A DNA stretch of 64,000 nt, from positions 4,065,501 to 4,129,500 of the forward strand of contig JAJTWR010000299.1 in the NCBI GenBank assembly GCA_021613335.1, written 5' to 3'. This document shows, piece after piece, positions 60,472 to 64,000 of the stretch. The position numbers and the translations under genes are program-made. The stretch is from Whitmania pigra. Lineage: Eukaryota > Annelida > Clitellata > Hirudinida > Haemopidae. The notes under the pieces are model-generated. The model saw only the letters and a list, made by a program, of their open reading frames with translations, was not told the origin of the DNA and did no database searches. How positions within the stretch are numbered: position 1 is the first letter of the stretch; the number at the start of each line of letters is the position of its first letter.

Positions 60472-60540
60472 CCCAAACCCTAAACATAGCCCCATCCTTA
60501 ACCCTAACCCGGACCTTAAACCTACCCCTAACCCTAAGTT
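60472..60540. repeat. degenerate telomere-like (CCCTAA)n tract
   Basis: Repeated ACCCTAAC and related hexamers (AACCCTAACCCGG, CTACCCCTAACCCTAAG), imperfect. It looks like an interstitial telomere-type repeat. Confidence 0.6.
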
Positions 60541-60544
60541 ATTA

Positions 60545-60665
60545 AAACACGCCAAAGCGGCGTTGGTAAGGCAAGCGAGCGAGACGGATTTCCCTCAACA
60601 TGAATCGAATCCGCGCGCGCTGCCACCGCGAAATGCGAAGCCTTACCAACTACACAAAACAAACC
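60545..60665 (-). repeat. tRNA-like SINE, probable
   Basis: On the minus strand, GTAGTTGGTAAGGC looks like an A box and GGATTCGATTC like a B box, at suitable distance. The ends GTTGGTAAGGC and GCCTTACCAAC are also inverted copies of each other. It directly follows the telomere-like tract. Confidence 0.4.
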
Positions 60666-60767
60666 TGAGCAAACGTAGTGTTCCAGTATTATGTTCCACA
60701 GATACCATAACTCAAAACATCGATTCTTCACTAATATTCAGCGCTTCCTGATTGGCTTGATGTGCTG

Positions 60768-60890
60768 GATTAGCTGGATGCCCGCATGGCCCTCTCGCGA
60801 TGGCAGTGCGGATTCGAACAATGTTGCGGGTGCACCGTCCTAATCATCTAGCTATGCAACGGACGTTAATGAAACAATTAATTATTATTT
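60768..60890 (+). repeat. tRNA-like SINE, family B
   Basis: The A box is in TTAGCTGGATGCC and the B box is GCGGATTCGAAC. The tail TCCTAATCATCTAGCTATGC and GACGTTAATGAAAC recurs at 18695-18740 and, more diverged, at 14465-14500. Confidence 0.55.
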
Positions 60891-61310
60891 AGATTGGCTG
60901 GATCAACAATAGCTTGATTGTGCCTCTTAACCAAGATGTAATTGTTTTTAAATGTTGTAAGATGTCCACATTTTCAAGAAAATTTTTTATGTTGTAAAAT
61001 GACGTAATGTCAAACTTTGAATAAACTATATTGTGTGATGCCCGAGAATTTTGAATTAAATTACATTTTCTATTTATGTTAGATTACTTTGTCTAAAGCT
61101 TCTCGACTTTTCAAAGCAGAATTTTTATGTGAAATAGCATTTTTTAAATTAATAACATTTAAATTAAATATATGATTAAATATCGTCTTACATGGAAACT
61201 CGTTTCTGAAGTTACTCATTTTAACTCAATAAATTTTGGTATGACGCTCTTAAAATTGGAATTATTTTTGTATTTACAGTATTTATTGAAAACGATTTTT
61301 TAGAATATAA

Positions 61311-61648
<338 letters not shown>

Positions 61649-61649
<1 letters not shown>

Positions 61650-61654
61650 ATAAA
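61649..61654 (+). terminator. polyadenylation signal overlapping the NEDD8 stop
   Basis: The last base of TGA is the first A of AATAAA. If used, cleavage would leave a 3' UTR of only tens of bases. Confidence 0.4.
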
Positions 61655-62882
61655 TTGAAAACTATGGAACGTTGATTTCTTATCGTTTGATAAAAAAACC
61701 TTTTGCTATCAGTCTAGTAAAAGACTTGCCTACTTTAACTTGAGAGAATTGATTTAGGTATATTGATTAGAATTTGCAATAAAGTCCGTTCTGATAATCT
61801 ATTAATTTTCTGGGACTCACTAGATTGGTGATCTGTTCGCATCAAATTTTGGATTTGGCTGCATTAACCTTTAATTCCCTGTCTAATTTTCATGTTGGAA
61901 TATGTCTTATTTTATTTCTTTATACAGATATATAGAAATAATGTCATCCAAACTAAGCTAGACAGGGCTACCATATTTGCTAACATGCAGATTGTTTTTG
62001 CTTGTGATTTATGGTCTTTAATATATTTTGATAGAAGGTATTCTTTATCAGATCTAATTAGATTTGATTAGAAATTTGAGGGAGCTTGGAAGGATTTTTT
62101 TCATTTATCTGGAGCTGTAAAGGGATTTTACAGATAATGTGCTATCTTGAAATGAGCAGTCTCTAAATATTATCCAAACTATCACAAAATTTCCGTGAAT
62201 GTTGAATTCCATAAGAATGGACAAAATCAGAAACTGCAACAGAAAATTCAAGAATTTTGTGCTTGGCTACTCTATTGCCCAATTTTAATGCATTTCCCAA
62301 GGGATGTCATATCAGTTTTTTTCTGTGGGCCTTGTCAGCTTGATCAAATGATCTTTTTTGCTTCTTGTAGAAGATGCTAGCAACCCTAGTCGAGATAATG
62401 AACACAGTTCTGTGAGTAAAAAGTAGTGTTTATTTGTTGAAATTTGATATTGAATTTGTTGAAAATTGTTTCAAATGCTAATGGGGTGAATTCTGACATT
62501 ATCAGATAGCCCTTGTGCTTTTGGATGCAGAAATCTAGCAGTTGGATTTTTGCAATTGGTTGATTGATCGTTAAATTCATTATATTGTTTGGGTTGGAAC
62601 ATGTGAGTGAACCTTCAGGCATCCAGAATTTGTTCTATTCATAGAAATCCAAGGGAATCATTGATTTCAGAGCTATGCCTTTCCCCTCATAGAATTTACT
62701 GGATTTGCAAATGATCGAGAAGGACTCAAATGTCTTCTCCAAATGGTTTTTCATCAAAAAGTCAACCTTTTGCTGTTGCAAGGGTGGGACAAGAGACTTC
62801 TGCTAGTTGAAAATCATGGTGGTTTTTTTTGTAAAGTAACAAATAAAATTAACTTTTACTAATAATATAATATATTTGGGGC
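61655..62882. other. intergenic sequence without recognised gene
   Basis: AT-rich with short frames only. No TE terminus was recognised before the SINE at 62883. Confidence 0.4.
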
Positions 62883-63062
62883 GTGCAGGATAGCCGAATG
62901 GGTTACGTGCCTGCGTACGGCGGTAATGGAAACAGTCGTAATGTGTCGTGTTCGAAACCCAGCCTGCACTGCCGCCAGCGCCCTTGGGAAGGAGCGCTAT
63001 ATAAATGGTTACAAGAAGCGCCTCTGACGCTATGCATATGGCACTATATAAATGAAGTTACA
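62883..63062 (+). repeat. SINE family A, best-preserved copy
   Basis: The head has a 7-bp acceptor-like stem (GTGCAGG with CCTGCAC), a perfect A box TAGCCGAATGG and a B box GTTCGAAACCC, with tRNA class II-like spacing (Leu/Ser type). The body is CGCCCTTGGGAAGGAGCGCT. The tail is GCGCCTCTGACGCTATGCAT then ATGGCACTATATAAATG. ATATTTG occurs on both sides and may be the TSD. Confidence 0.9.
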
Positions 63063-63073
63063 ATATTTGAACC

Positions 63074-63560
63074 AGGCCCTGTGAGAGGGGGTGCAGCAGG
63101 TGCGCCACATCGGGGCTTAGAAATGTTTAGGGGGCCCGTGAACATTAGATCTCAATATTGAAGTGGGTCTCATTAATCATGAAATTTTTGTTGTTACTTT
63201 GATACTGAAATAGAAATTCCACCTCAACTTCCAGGGAGGCCCACCTAATTTTTTGAGATCCAGAGTTTTTTTTTATGTGTGGGGGGATATAATAATTTTA
63301 TAGAGCTGAGATTAAAATTTATTTTTATTTTATCTTTATATTTTATTAAGTTTGAGCAACTTCAGATCATTCTATTACTTGTATACTTTTCTAGGCTTTC
63401 AAACTGAATCATCTGGATACAGGCCCCACGAGACGGGGTGCAGCCGGCGTGCGGCACCGGGCCTAGAAAAGTTTAGGAGGCCCGTGAACATTAGATCTCA
63501 ATATTGAAATGGGCAATTGCGCATGAAATTTTTATTGTTACTGCTTACTGTTCCCTATTG
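63074..63560. repeat. duplicated hAT-like 5' terminus
   Basis: Two similar blocks start CAGGCCC at 63074 and 63421 and share GGGGTGCAGC, GGCCCGTGAACATTAGATCT and CAATATTGAA tracts. Either two elements are inserted side by side, or the terminus was duplicated. Confidence 0.6.
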
Positions 63561-64000
63561 ACTTCTGCAACAAAGTCATTCAAGCCAGTAATGCGACTTT
63601 AGATATAGAACTTGCAAACATAGAAAGCTTTCTTGCCAACGAGTGGCTTTGCGAGACGGTTTGAAAGCACTATGGAATAATGCTGGGCTTGTTGTACCCA
63701 GTCTGCAGATAGAAATAAAAGTGTTTAGAAACAGTGGTACCACTGCCAGAAAAAGAACAAGATCCTATGATGAGGATACGCCTGATGAAAGGGTGAATAA
63801 AAAAACGAAGCAGATGAATCCCCTGAAGAGACCCATTTCCGAAAGCACATATTTTATATAGTATTGGATAATGTTATTGGAGGGCTTACAGCTTGTTTCA
63901 GTGCAGCAAAACAGATTTCAGCTTTCTTTTGAACTAGCAATAGAGTTAATAATGTCACAAGAGGAATTGATGCGCAAAGCAACTAAACCAGCGGAGAAGT
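63545..64000 (+). pseudogene. hAT transposase (ZMYM1-like) fragment, runs off the window
   Basis: Plus frames give CNKVIQASNATLDIELANIE and SFLANEW, then the frame 63643-63861 with a basic stretch (ARKRTRSYDEDTPDERVNKK), then FYIVLDNVIGGL-like and FSAAKQIS pieces. This order (VIQ..ATLD..IENI, basic linker, VLD.. start of the catalytic core) is that of ZMYM1-like hAT transposases. At least two frameshifts are visible. Confidence 0.65.

Noticed and set aside
62883..63161. Plus-strand frame [13 protein letters not shown]
   Set aside because: It is a translation of SINE family A. The same shadow peptide appears at each copy, for example 16173 and 54171.

Overview
This window is AT-rich metazoan nuclear DNA. 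The genes are intron-rich with GT-AG junctions, and the gene set is purely animal. No vertebrate-specific feature was seen, and an invertebrate is the best guess. The species cannot be fixed from the sequence. Five protein-coding genes can be assembled exon by exon. The space between them, and much of their intron sequence, is transposable element (TE) debris, with several young insertions.

Layout. Positions 1-6.7 kb are a TE graveyard: a hAT end, a gypsy-type LTR remnant, two hAT elements with perfect 8-bp target-site duplications (TSDs), and pogo/Tigger pieces nested in each other. At 7.4-15.0 kb (+) is a 12-exon polycystin-2 (TRPP) channel gene; its introns carry an LTR retrotransposon with identical LTRs and a hAT element. 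15-19 kb holds SINEs, a pogo-like fragment and an element with terminal inverted repeats of about 225 bp. At 19.1-35.1 kb (+) is a 22-exon Sac2/INPP5F phosphoinositide phosphatase gene; one intron contains a decayed tandem copy of the same LTR family. 35.5-39.1 kb is a nearly complete CR1/L2-type LINE (-) inserted in an older LINE (+). At 39.9-45.9 kb (-) is a 13-exon mitochondrial ALDH2-type aldehyde dehydrogenase gene with a pogo element in an intron. 46.5-50 kb holds three hAT insertions. At 51.5-55.8 kb (+) is a 9-exon mitochondrial glutamate carrier gene (SLC25A18/A22 type) with a SINE and an R2/NeSL-like LINE fragment in its last intron. 57-59.3 kb is more hAT. At 61.4 kb (+) is a single-exon NEDD8 gene. 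The window ends inside a hAT transposase.

The five genes do not form an obvious pathway. ALDH and the glutamate carrier act in mitochondria, the phosphatase on endosomal phosphoinositides, polycystin-2 as a ciliary/ER cation channel, and NEDD8 in cullin modification. The least ordinary content is the TE biology: a SAP-domain-only non-autonomous LTR family present as both young and old copies, a tRNA-derived SINE whose tail matches the 3' end of the resident LINE, and at least five hAT insertions with perfect 8-bp TSDs.
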